Shown here piece after piece: positions 7,343 through 15,361 of a stretch of 64,000 bases of DNA. This DNA is from Dehalogenimonas formicexedens. GTDB taxonomy: Bacteria > Chloroflexota > Dehalococcoidia > Dehalococcoidales > Dehalococcoidaceae. Position 1 is the first letter of the stretch. Each line of letters begins with the position of its first letter. The notes beneath the pieces are model-generated. The model was not told where the DNA came from, made no database searches, and was given only the letters and a program-made list of their open reading frames with translations. Made by a program: the position numbers and the translations under genes. The stretch lies in NCBI RefSeq assembly GCF_001953175.1, contig NZ_CP018258.1:1-64000 (forward strand). Reading direction: 5' to 3'.

Positions 7343-9013
7343 TTAATTCACGAATCCGTCGGAAAGCGTCTTCAGGAAGGCCAGGATATTGGCCTGGTCG
7401 GCCATGACCGTCATCATGCCGCCGCCGCCCATGCCGCCGCCTCCCATTCCGCCTCCGCCGCCGCCCATCATGGGCATGGTGAAGTTGAGAGTCTCCAGGT
7501 TCAGGGACACCTCGGGCGCCGGGAACAGGTTCGGGTCGGGCATCATGCCGCCGCCCATGCCTCCGCCGCCCATCCCGCCGCCACCGCCCATGCCGCCACC
7601 CATCATCGCCTCCATGTGGGCGCGCCAGGTATAGAACATGATGACATCTTCGAGGGATTTGAAGTAGCCGTTATGCATGTAGGCCTTGACGAAGTCAGGG
7701 CTCGGCCTCAGGTCCACGTTCCGCAGCGTCGGCACCTTGAACTTGCCAAGGTTGGCTTCCCAGGTCGAGTCGCCGATGCTCTGAAGGAAGGCGCCCAACC
7801 CGTAATCGAGCCAATCCGCGCCTTCGGGGTTGTACTTTTTGTCCGCTGAGTAGAAGGGGTTGGCCGGGTTCTTGGGCACGCCGATGTTGTGGTAGCTGTA
7901 ATCGGTGAACACCGGCCTGGCATCCATCGAGTCGCCCATCGAATGGCAGCGGACGCAGTCGCCGCGGGAAGGATCGTTGAACGCCGCCAGGCCCTGCAGT
8001 TCGTTATCCGCCAGTCCCAGGCCGCGGAAATTCTCCCAGTAGGACTGCGAAGGCGCCGGGGTGATGTTGACCCTGGATGAACCGGGCTGGGAACGATAGT
8101 TGGAACCCCCATTGGTAATCGTAATCGAGGTAACAACTCCGTTAACCACGGTAGCGTAGGCTGTCGCGCCTGAGCCCATCATGCCGTTTCCGAAACTGAT
8201 AGTAGGTGCGGCCGAATAGCCGGAACCGCCATTAGTAACGGTGACGGCGGTGATGACCCCACCGACCACTGTGGATGTGGCCGTCGCTCCGCTGCCAACC
8301 CCGGCATTGCTGAAGCTGATCTTGGTGACATCCAGCCCCGCCGTTTTGGCGTTGGCCCAGAATACGTCGAACTTGGAACTGAACGAACTGACCTCGGGGC
8401 TTTCTTCGAAAGCGGCGATAGCTTTTGCGATATTGGCATAAGTTTCATCAAGGTGGCTGTTGATGTAGCTTTCCTTGATAGTGTTCTTCCCGAAAACTGC
8501 CTCATAAAGCCCCGCATATTCGGAGTGGGCCACCCCCAGGCACACCACCCTCGCCGAAGGCATGGCCTGCTCCAGCGGGTTCAGGAATGGACCCTGGGCT
8601 TGTTCTGCCAGAGGATCATCGAGCGTCCAGCCGGTCGCTCGGCCGTCGTAGAACATGCCGCCGATCCAATTGCCGGCCGTATCTTGATGCAGTATCGGGC
8701 TGTCACCGGCATAGGCCGCTGACGGCGGCTTGCGGTTGCCCGCCCGGCCGTTGATCGCCCCGGGGTAGATCGCCTGCCCCGCGTTGATCGCCGAGTCCGG
8801 CCCGGTGTAGCCGGTCGTCGGGTCGTGGCAGGTGGCGCAGGACATGTTGTTGCCGCTGGAAAGGTTGGTGTCATAGAACAGGTACCTGCCAAGCAGGACT
8901 TTTTGCTCGTCTTTTGAGAGCCCGCTCCAGTCGTCGGCCGCGGCTTCGACCGGCGCCAGCGCCAGCATCAGCCCCACAACCGCCGCCCCCATGATCAGCT
9001 TTCTTCTTCTCAC
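7343..9013 (-). CDS. Diheme cytochrome c peroxidase-like protein with inserted repeats
   Basis: This is a secreted diheme protein of the CCP/MauG family, about 556 residues, longer than the usual 320-400. A signal peptide ends near VEAAADD. Heme motifs are CATCH (first domain) and CVRCH (second domain). Between them sit two tandem beta repeats, each of the form GSGATA...TVTNGGSGY. Near the C-terminus are two runs of Met and Gly (MMGGGMGGGGGMGGGG type) flanking SLNLETLNFTMP. I chose the GTG at 9013 because GGAGG stands 5 nt upstream. It may reduce peroxide or oxidise a small substrate using the cupredoxin or cytochromes as donor. The insertions are the unusual part. Confidence 0.88.
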   Translation of the reverse strand: MRRRKLIMGAAVVGLMLALAPVEAAADDWSGLSKDEQKVLLGRYLFYDTNLSSGNNMSCATCHDPTTGYTGPDSAINAGQAIYPGAINGRAGNRKPPSAAYAGDSPILHQDTAGNWIGGMFYDGRATGWTLDDPLAEQAQGPFLNPLEQAMPSARVVCLGVAHSEYAGLYEAVFGKNTIKESYINSHLDETYANIAKAIAAFEESPEVSSFSSKFDVFWANAKTAGLDVTKISFSNAGVGSGATATSTVVGGVITAVTVTNGGSGYSAAPTISFGNGMMGSGATAYATVVNGVVTSITITNGGSNYRSQPGSSRVNITPAPSQSYWENFRGLGLADNELQGLAAFNDPSRGDCVRCHSMGDSMDARPVFTDYSYHNIGVPKNPANPFYSADKKYNPEGADWLDYGLGAFLQSIGDSTWEANLGKFKVPTLRNVDLRPSPDFVKAYMHNGYFKSLEDVIMFYTWRAHMEAMMGGGMGGGGGMGGGGMGGGMMPDPNLFPAPEVSLNLETLNFTMPMMGGGGGGMGGGGMGGGGMMTVMADQANILAFLKTLSDGFVN

Positions 9014-9096
9014 TTTTTCCTCCCCCTTGAAACCACCATAAGTTGGGTGGTATTTCACCGGATTTTATTTTAAGGAATATAATACCCGGTTAACAA

Positions 9097-9136
9097 TACG
9101 TAGATGTACTAGATTTTTATTACGTATCGCTACGTA
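9097..9136. promoter_or_regulatory. Three TACGTA motifs between divergent genes
   Basis: TACGTA occurs at 9097-9102, 9121-9126 and 9131-9136. The last two form a dyad (TACGTATCGCTACGTA). They lie between the minus-strand diheme peroxidase-like gene and the plus-strand fusion gene, so they could be operator sites for either. Confidence 0.4.
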
Positions 9137-9266
9137 TTTGGGGCTAATACTATGTCCAAGTATGTCCAAGCCGCCCGGCCCATCGTCATTGAGAGAAGTC
9201 GTTGCCGGAGTGGGGCAGCCGGCTGATGATTGGCTATTTTCAGAGGTTCGTGTCCGGGCCTACGGT

Positions 9267-9275
9267 TGGTATAAT
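9267..9275 (+). promoter_or_regulatory. Extended -10 promoter of the fusion gene
   Basis: TGGTATAAT is an extended -10 element about 31 bp before the preferred ATG at 9306. It lies inside the longer reading frame, which supports the shorter start. No good -35 is visible. Confidence 0.55.
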
Positions 9276-9305
9276 TTTAAGCATCAGTTAACAAGAGGTG
9301 GCGTT

Positions 9306-11045
9306 ATGTTTCGCGTTCGCCGCATCCTCGACGATACCCGGGCTACCGGCAAGCAGGCCGTGGCGCAGGTCCAGCAGATCATGCGGGACCAGTTCCCCAA
9401 GCTGCTGCCGAAGACAATTGCCGCCCTGCCCCACTACCTCCGCAATCCTGTGAAGTACGGCTTCCGCTCGGTCCTCTTCGTGGCCGACGATGTCAAGGGC
9501 AATACCAAGGGCTTTGCCTTGATGTCCCACGACCCGGAGCTCAATTTCGCCTACCTTGACTATCTCTCCGCCGCCAGGGGCGTCACCGGCCAGGGCGTAG
9601 GAGGGGCGCTTTACGAACGTGTCCGCGAGGAGGCCTCCCGCCTGGGCGTCATCGGTCTCTTTTTCGAGGCGCTGCCGGACGACGCCAGACTATCCAAAGA
9701 CCCCAGGATCAGAAAGCAGAACGCCGCCCGGCTGCGATTTTACGAACGCTTCGGTGCCTTCCCCATCGCCAACACCAGGTACGAAACGCCGATAGTCCCT
9801 GGCGGCGACAATCCGCCCCTGCTGGTGTTCGACGGACTGGGCAATGACGTCTCCCTCCCCGCCCCCCTTGCCAAATCCATAGTCCGCGCCATCCTGGAGC
9901 GAAAATACGGCGATATCCTGCCCGAAGGCTATGTCGACAGAGTGGTGGAATCCTTCAAGGACGACCCGGTGAAACTTCGTCCGTCCCGCTACTTGAAGGG
10001 CGAGGCTGAGGTCATCAGGAAGCGCTCCCTGCCGGTTGGCAAGCGAATCGTCCTCATCGTCAACGACAAGCACGCCATCCACCACGTTAAGGAGATCGGC
10101 TACGTCGAGGCCCCGGTGCGCATCGACACTATCATGGCCGAACTGGACAAGACCAGCCTGTTCTACCGCGTCCCGGCCGTACACTTCGGCGAACAGCGCA
10201 TCACCGCCGTCCATGACGCCGAGTTCTTCAACTACTTCAAGCGGGTGTGCTCCAAGCTTGAGCCGGAGGAATCGGTCTATCCGTACGTCTTTCCCATCCG
10301 CAACGCCGCCCATCCGCCGGAAGACCTGGCCATCAGGGCCGGTTATTATTGCATCGACACCTTCACCCCCATCAACCGCAACGCCTTTCTGGCCGCCAGG
10401 CGGGCGGTGGACTGCAGCCTGACCGGAGCCAAATACCTTCTGGAAGGCACCCACCTGGTTTACGCCCTGGTGCGCCCGCCCGGCCATCACGCCGAGAGGC
10501 GGGCTTTCGGAGGCTTCTGCTACTTCAATTCCGCCGCCGCCGCGGCGCAGTACCTGAGCCCCTTCGGCACCGTCGCCATCCTGGATATCGACTACCACCA
10601 TGGCAACGGCCAACAGGTCATCTTTTACAGCCGGCGTGACGTGCTGACCATCTCCATCCACTGTAAGCCCTCCGTCGCCTACCCTTACTTCAGCGGCTTC
10701 GCGTCAGAGTGCGGCGAGGGCGAAGGCGTAGGCTTCAATATCAACTACTCCCTCCCCGAAAAAGTGGACGGCCCCGCCTTCCGCATCGAGCTGAAAACGG
10801 CCCTGACCCGCATCAAGCGCTTCAGGCCGCAGTTCCTCGTGGTGGCCCTCGGCTTGGACACCGCCAGGAACGATCCCACCGGCACCTGGGACCTCCTGCC
10901 CGACGATTTCGAGGCCAACGGACGCCTTGTCGGCGCGCTCGGCTTGCCGACGCTGGTGGTTCAGGAGGGCGGCTACGACACCCAGGTCCTGGGCATCAAC
11001 GCCCGCCGCTTTTTCACCGGCCTGTGGTCGGCTGCATACGAATAG
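9306..11045 (+). CDS. Fusion of GNAT acetyltransferase and histone-deacetylase-fold amidohydrolase
   Basis: The 579-residue product joins two opposing activities. Residues about 1-200 are a GNAT domain with the acetyl-CoA loop RGVTGQGVGGALYERV. Residues about 230-579 are an arginase/deacetylase-fold domain with the catalytic pair in RPPGHHAE, zinc ligands in LDIDYHHGNG and LDTARNDP, and the late motif QEGGYDT. The deacetylase half resembles acetylpolyamine amidohydrolases. The ATG at 9306 has GAGGTGG upstream and follows an extended -10 box. The fusion may set acetylation of a polyamine or a protein lysine both ways; the substrate is unknown. It has no signal peptide, so it is cytoplasmic. 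It stands alone between redox genes. Confidence 0.88.
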   Translation: MFRVRRILDDTRATGKQAVAQVQQIMRDQFPKLLPKTIAALPHYLRNPVKYGFRSVLFVADDVKGNTKGFALMSHDPELNFAYLDYLSAARGVTGQGVGGALYERVREEASRLGVIGLFFEALPDDARLSKDPRIRKQNAARLRFYERFGAFPIANTRYETPIVPGGDNPPLLVFDGLGNDVSLPAPLAKSIVRAILERKYGDILPEGYVDRVVESFKDDPVKLRPSRYLKGEAEVIRKRSLPVGKRIVLIVNDKHAIHHVKEIGYVEAPVRIDTIMAELDKTSLFYRVPAVHFGEQRITAVHDAEFFNYFKRVCSKLEPEESVYPYVFPIRNAAHPPEDLAIRAGYYCIDTFTPINRNAFLAARRAVDCSLTGAKYLLEGTHLVYALVRPPGHHAERRAFGGFCYFNSAAAAAQYLSPFGTVAILDIDYHHGNGQQVIFYSRRDVLTISIHCKPSVAYPYFSGFASECGEGEGVGFNINYSLPEKVDGPAFRIELKTALTRIKRFRPQFLVVALGLDTARNDPTGTWDLLPDDFEANGRLVGALGLPTLVVQEGGYDTQVLGINARRFFTGLWSAAYE

Positions 11046-11649
11046 AATCTCCTCGCCCCTTAAAAGTGGCCTTTCCTTGTCATTCCCTCTCCCTGTGGGA
11101 GAGGGCTTAAGCCTGCACTGAGCAAAGCGAATGTGGTGAGGGTTCCACCTATCTCTCCCGACTATCGCCGATCCAGGTCGGGAGTCGGGTAATGTAGGGG
11201 CGATCGCGAATGCGTCGCCCAACGATCTCACCCCTGCTCGTTTTTGTCATTCTGATCAGAGCGAAGCATCTGGAAGAATCTCTAAACCACCCTGAACACG
11301 ACGTTCCGAAAATAAATGAGAATCGATCGAAAAAGGTGGATTAATCCCCTCTCTCGCTAACGGCGGGAGAGGGCTAGAGCCTGCACTGAGCAAAGCGAAT
11401 GTGAGAGCGGGTCAGTTTTCTCCTTGTCCGCTGACGGCGGGAGAGGATTAAGGTGAGGCTGCCACTGACTTCCCCCTGTAGGGCACCGGTCCTCCCCCTC
11501 TGTCTTTGCGAGGAGTGAAACGACGAAGCAATCTTAGGTCGGTTTAGCCTTCCCCCTTTAGAAAGGGGGATTGAGGGGGATTTCGGTCCCCCAATTGACA
11601 GCTGGGAGTGGGGTAATGTAGGGGCGAGGCGCGCCTCGCCCTTGGCCCT
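11046..11649. repeat. Repeat island 1
   Basis: No gene is visible. The stretch is a mosaic of dispersed elements: two copies of the word GCCTGCACTGAGCAAAGCGA (near 11112 and 11379) beside GGGAGAGGGCT motifs, a TAGGGGCGATCGCGAATGCG element near 11194, a 118-bp segment (11251-11369) found inverted at 22747-22864, a TCTTTGCGAGGAGTGAAACG element near 11503, a CCCCCTTTAGAAAGGGGGAT element near 11551, and another TAGGGGCGAGGCGCGCCTCG palindrome near 11619. Confidence 0.85.
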
Positions 11650-11958
11650 CTATGGCGCCTTCAGCCACTCCGCCAGCACCCCCTGCTGCTCTGTCGTCAA
11701 GTTCTTCGCCGTCTTGTGGTCGACGAGGAACGCCGCCAGGCTGGCCTGGGTGAAATCTTTGAGTTCCGGTGCCGTGATGTTCGGGCCGTGGCCGCCGGTC
11801 CGGTCGGATTTGTGGCAGGACGCACAGTCGTTGGAGAAGATCTGGCCGGCGTCGGTCAAGTCAGCCGGCGATACCGTCTTCGGCACGCAGGCGGTGACCA
11901 GGCCGCCGAAAATCAGGATGACCGCCGGGACGATAAAATAAAGTGATTTCTTTTGCAT
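11650..11958 (-). CDS. Cytochrome c lipoprotein (class I, monoheme)
   Basis: This is a short secreted monoheme cytochrome of 102 residues. A hydrophobic N-terminus ends in a lipobox (GLVTAC), then the heme motif CASCHKSDRTGGHGPN at about 49. The ATG at 11958 has GAGGG upstream; a longer frame starting with TTG adds only four residues. A methionine axial ligand is not evident after the heme motif, so the distal ligand is uncertain. It is flanked on both sides by repeat islands, so its operon context is lost. It probably works with the other secreted redox proteins at 6.9-13.1 kb. Confidence 0.87.
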   Translation of the reverse strand: MQKKSLYFIVPAVILIFGGLVTACVPKTVSPADLTDAGQIFSNDCASCHKSDRTGGHGPNITAPELKDFTQASLAAFLVDHKTAKNLTTEQQGVLAEWLKAP

Positions 11959-12628
11959 CAAAACCCTCAATCAAAATTAGTCGGTGAAGTACTATTATAA
12001 CTTGACGAAGGCGCCGGGCGAAACCCCCACCCCCAACCTCCACCAAACTGTCTTTGCGAGGAGCCTAAAAATTCTCTCCGCTTTACTCCCTCTCCGTGAA
12101 ACGGAGAGGGTAAGGGGTAAGGGCGACGCGGCAATCTCGTAACTCTCTTTCCTCGCCCCTACCAATGGCCTTTCCTTGTCATTCCCTCTCACATTTTGGG
12201 AAAGGGCTTAAGGGTGAGGGCGTGGGAGAGGAAATGAAGAGCCTGCACTGAGTAAAGCGAATGTGGTGAGGGCTTCGCCGATCTTTCCCAAATATCGCCG
12301 ATCCAGGTCGGGAGTAGGATAAGGTAGGGGCGATCGCGAATGCGTCGCCCACTAACCCCCTCCGTCTTTGCGAGTCCCGACACGTCGGGACTCGGCAATC
12401 TCCTTTGGTCCAACCTTTCCCCCTTTGAAAAGGGGGACTAAGGGGGATTTGGTCGCAATTCATCGCCCCTGGATTTTTGTTATTCCGGCGCTCGCCCCGT
12501 ACTTCAGTCGGTGAAGGCCGGAATCCAATTCGGCCCAAAATGTAGGGGTGAGGCGACCCTCGCCCTCCGGGATGTTCCTCAACGGATAACTGACAGCTGA
12601 TAACTGAAAACTGATAACTCGCCGCCCG
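11959..12628. repeat. Repeat island 2
   Basis: No gene is visible in these 670 bp. It contains a GCCTGCACTGAGTAAAGCGA element near 12242, TAGGGGCGATCGCGAATGCG near 12326, a TCTTTGCGAGTCCCGACACG palindromic element near 12364, CCCCCTTTGAAAAGGGGGAC near 12419, a TTCCGGCGCTCGCCCCGTAC element near 12483, and a string of CTGATAACTGAAAACTGATA words near 12599. Confidence 0.85.
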
Positions 12629-13117
12629 TCACGTCAGACTCTGCAAAAACGCTATCACATCATTCAAATCCCTGTCCGATATCACCCACACCGGCATCGG
12701 GTACTCAAGCCGGTTCCCTCCCGGGTCCAGCCCCTGGGTGACCGCCCTCTTGAACGTGTCGACGGTGTACGGCGGGTGGTCCATATCCGGGTCGGGTCCC
12801 GTGAGCGCCGCCCAGGTGATGTTCGGCACGTCATATACCGCCATCATCAAAAATATCTGCCCGCCGTGGGCGTTCTGCCCGTGGCAGGAGGCGCAGCTGT
12901 AATACATCATTCCCGGCCCGCTCGACTGGTACAGCGGGTCGCCCGACGAACTGGTGGCGTACAGGAAAATGTTCCGCCCGTTTTCGACCGATGCCGCCCC
13001 GGTGGTGGCGGTGCCGGTTGTCGATGTCGTGTTCGACGGAGCCTGTGTGCACGATGCCGCCATAATAATCAGGGCGATCGTCGCAGCGGCCGCGCCGGTC
13101 CTTCCGAATTTTTTCAC
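12629..13117 (-). CDS. Cytochrome c lipoprotein with Thr/Ser-rich linker
   Basis: This 162-residue extracytoplasmic monoheme cytochrome has a signal sequence ending in lipobox MAASC, then a low-complexity Thr/Ser/Ala linker (about 25-43), then the heme motif CASCHGQNAHGG near 75-86. The distal methionine is probably in EYPMPVWVISD. This architecture suits a membrane-tethered electron carrier. It shares its strand with the other cytochrome and the cupredoxin, but repeat islands separate them. Confidence 0.88.
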   Translation of the reverse strand: MKKFGRTGAAAATIALIIMAASCTQAPSNTTSTTGTATTGAASVENGRNIFLYATSSSGDPLYQSSGPGMMYYSCASCHGQNAHGGQIFLMMAVYDVPNITWAALTGPDPDMDHPPYTVDTFKRAVTQGLDPGGNRLEYPMPVWVISDRDLNDVIAFLQSLT

Positions 13118-13980
13118 GATATCCTCTTCAGATCTTTTTTACCTTTGCGATGCCTTTCTTCGGTTGTCCTCAGTTCAACTTTCCTCGCCCCTGGTGGGAG
13201 AGGAAATGAAGAGCCTGCACTGAGCGCAGCGAACGTGAGAGGGGGTATCGATCTTCTTCGCCCCGCAATCCACCTTGACATTCCGGCGCTCGCCCCGTAC
13301 TTCAGTCGGGGAAAGCCGGAATCTAATCCCCGAAAATGTAGGGGCGACGCCTGCGTCGCCCAGCGATTTCACCCCTGGGATGGATCACTCGTCGCCAACT
13401 CCTTCCTCTCTAAAAACTGTCTTTGCGAGTCCCGACACGTCGGGACTCGGCAATCTTATACGGATTGTCCGACGTCTATCCCCTCTCCCCGACGGGGAGA
13501 AGGCTAGAGAGGGGCAATTAATCCCCTCGCCCGCTGACGGCGGGAGAGGGTAGAGCCTGCACTGAGCGAAGCGAATGTGGTGGGGTAGCATAAATTCCTT
13601 ATCTCTATCACCGATGAAAAAACTTCGATTCGTTCATTTGGGATGCCGTATGAGTGACGAATCGGCATTTAGGATTTACATATTAGGATTTAGGATTTCC
13701 GTCACTAGTACCAAAACTTCTTCGCCTGAAAGAAGCGGTATCCCCTCAACCGGAAAACCAGCTTCCGCACCCTGTCCCTCTGCGACAATGAACTCGATGT
13801 GCACTTGTTCGTTTCCATGTTCGTCGTTCCTTATTCGTTGAAATTTGAGTTTCGAATTTGGATATTATCCCGATTCACATTCGTTCATTTGGGATGCCGT
13901 ATGAGTGACGAATCGGCATTTCGGATTTCGATATTCGTATTTCGGATTTCAGTTGAAGGTTGACATTGATCAGCTTTCAA
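13118..13980. repeat. Repeat island 3
   Basis: Mostly repeats. These include GCCTGCACTGAGCGCAGCGA (near 13214) and GCCTGCACTGAGCGAAGCGA (near 13554) elements. A 185-bp segment (13274-13458) is repeated directly at 14704-14888. AT-rich TTTAGGATTTCGATATTCG words fill about 13660-13700 and 13850-13960, and the phrase GGGATGCCGTATGAGTGACG appears twice (near 13640 and 13891). One possible short ORF (13705-13818, minus) is listed separately. Confidence 0.85.
13705..13818 (-). CDS. Possible 37-residue basic/aromatic peptide
   Basis: This minus-strand ORF starts with ATG at 13818 and encodes 37 residues, ending RFFQAKKFWY. A weak AAGGAA stands about 10 nt before the start. It lies between two copies of an AT-rich repeat and differs in composition from them. 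I recognise no family. It may be a chance frame, so the call is tentative. Confidence 0.2.
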   Translation of the reverse strand: METNKCTSSSLSQRDRVRKLVFRLRGYRFFQAKKFWY

Positions 13981-14331
13981 CTATTTCCAGGGCGAGTTCA
14001 ACTGGAAATAGTTCCCGTCCGGGTCGGCGAAGGTGGCGATCCACGCCCCTTCCATTTCGTAGAGTTCCTTGACGATCCTGGCTCCCAGAGCCTTGATCCG
14101 CTCGTACTCTTTCTTGTAGTACCTCGTCTCGAAGTTCAGGATTACCCGCTGGGGCTCTTTAGCCGTGCCTTTGACCTCGGAATGTTCCCCGACGTGGAAC
14201 CAGCAGTCTCCGGTTTTCCAGCCGTACCACGCACCTTCCTGCCAGTCAGGTTTGCCCAGGACCCTGGTGTAAAAATCCCCCAGCGCCGACGGATTCTCCG
14301 ATCCGATCATGATCGATGTCAGGCTCAACAT
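13981..14331 (-). CDS. VOC-superfamily (glyoxalase-like) protein
   Basis: This 116-residue protein of the vicinal-oxygen-chelate fold has the two beta-alpha-beta-beta-beta halves expected: IMIGSENPSALGDFYTRVLG at the N-terminus and WIATFADPDGNYFQLNSPW at the C-terminus. Metal ligands and substrate cannot be settled; the second-half Glu ligand is a Gln here (NYFQL), so a classic metal site is doubtful. It is a lone gene between two copies of a 185-bp direct repeat, which could have mobilised it. Confidence 0.85.
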   Translation of the reverse strand: MLSLTSIMIGSENPSALGDFYTRVLGKPDWQEGAWYGWKTGDCWFHVGEHSEVKGTAKEPQRVILNFETRYYKKEYERIKALGARIVKELYEMEGAWIATFADPDGNYFQLNSPWK

Positions 14332-15009
14332 ATCCTCGTTCCTCCCGCATTTTTCGATTCGACCGCAACTTTAGTCTAGAACGTGTCCGACGGCTTACAT
14401 ATCCGTATTTTCACCTAATTTTCGGTGCTTTCGCTCCTACTTTTCCCCAACCTTGTCTTTGCGAGGAGGGCGAAGTTAACCTGTCCCGGCCTGCCCCGAT
14501 GTGTCGGGGAACTTGTCGAAGGGTGGCAATCTTCCTTGCATAGCCTATTTTGTCATCCTGCGCGCAGCGGAGGATCCACAACCTTTTGTCTTTGCGAGGA
14601 GTGAAACGACGTGGCAATGTGCACTTGGTTCGACCTTTCCCCCTTTGAAAAGGGGGACTAAGGGGGATTTGGCCGCAAATCATCGCGCGTCTTCAGCGTG
14701 CCCTTTTGTCACTCCGGCGCTCGCCCCGTACTTAGTCGGGGAAAGCCGGAAGTCAAGCCAACCCTGGATGTAGGGGCGACGTAGGCGTCGCCCAGCGATT
14801 TCACCCCTGGGATGGATCACTCGTCGCCAACTCCTTCCTCTTAATCTGTCTTTGCGAGTCCCGCCACGTCGGGACGTGGCAATCTGATTTGGTTTGGGGT
14901 GCTTTTTCCTAATCGCCCGCTGATAGCTGATGGCTTTCACAAAATATTCCCCCAAAAACGTCACCAGACGCTTGACAACTCTCTGAACGCCCGTGCTATA
15001 ATATGCCGC
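14332..15009. repeat. Repeat island 4 and promoter of copy A
   Basis: This gene-free stretch holds TCTTTGCGAGGAGGGCGAAG (near 14456), TCTTTGCGAGGAGTGAAACG (near 14588) and TCTTTGCGAGTCCCGCCACG (near 14851) elements, CCCCCTTTGAAAAGGGGGAC near 14640, and the second copy of the 185-bp direct repeat (14704-14888). From about 14934 the sequence changes to the conserved promoter block of the copy A ORF. Confidence 0.85.
14934..15002 (+). promoter_or_regulatory. Conserved 19-bp-spacer promoter, copy A
   Basis: TTGACA (14972-14977) and TATAAT (14997-15002) are both perfect, with a 19-bp spacer. The 38 bp upstream (AAATATTCC, CAAAAACGTC, AGACGC words) match the blocks before copies B and C. The ATG at 15010 is 7 nt after the -10 box, so the transcript is probably leaderless. 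Confidence 0.75.
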
Positions 15010-15315
15010 ATGAACAGCACATGTTTTCTGCGCGGTACTATGGACAACCCTCGCTCCAGCCCCGCGTTTCCGGATTTTCTTGCCGCGCCGGACAAACGAA
15101 TAGCTTTGATACCATTTGATGTGAAAAACAATTCCCACGTTTGGAGTAAACGTAAAAATTCCGGATTCGTTTCAGAAAAAAGGCTTCACCGGAAAGCAAA
15201 AATACTCGAGACGCGCAGCTCGAAACTTGGGACTCTGTCCGCGTCACCGAGTCGTTCCAGTCGTTTTTTAGGTGCATTTGGAGTTTCTGGTCGGAAGCCG
15301 ATCGCTGACAGCTGA
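15010..15315 (+). CDS. Unknown basic protein, copy A of a three-copy family
   Basis: I recognise no known family. The 101-residue product is rich in Ser, Arg and Lys. It has the segment SGFVSEKRLHRKAKI near the middle and PSRSSRFLGAF near the C-terminus. Comparable segments occur in the copies at 22.4 kb (FRNKNLSHKNEKRI, then SRSSRFNMC after an interruption) and 46.1 kb (SKDFKKHARTI, SRLSRFYVQC). The start follows a perfect promoter with no room for a ribosome-binding site. The last codons run into the repeat word GCTGACAGCTGA, so its natural end may be lost. Function is unknown. Confidence 0.45.
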   Translation: MNSTCFLRGTMDNPRSSPAFPDFLAAPDKRIALIPFDVKNNSHVWSKRKNSGFVSEKRLHRKAKILETRSSKLGTLSASPSRSSRFLGAFGVSGRKPIADS

Positions 15316-15361
15316 GAGCCTCTGAACTGTGAACTGTGAACTGAAAACTGTTAACTCTACA

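Noticed and set aside
11046-15009. Repeat-rich region as a CRISPR array
   Set aside because: The repeats are unevenly spaced, of several kinds, and occur singly across the window; there is no regular repeat-spacer unit and no cas gene.
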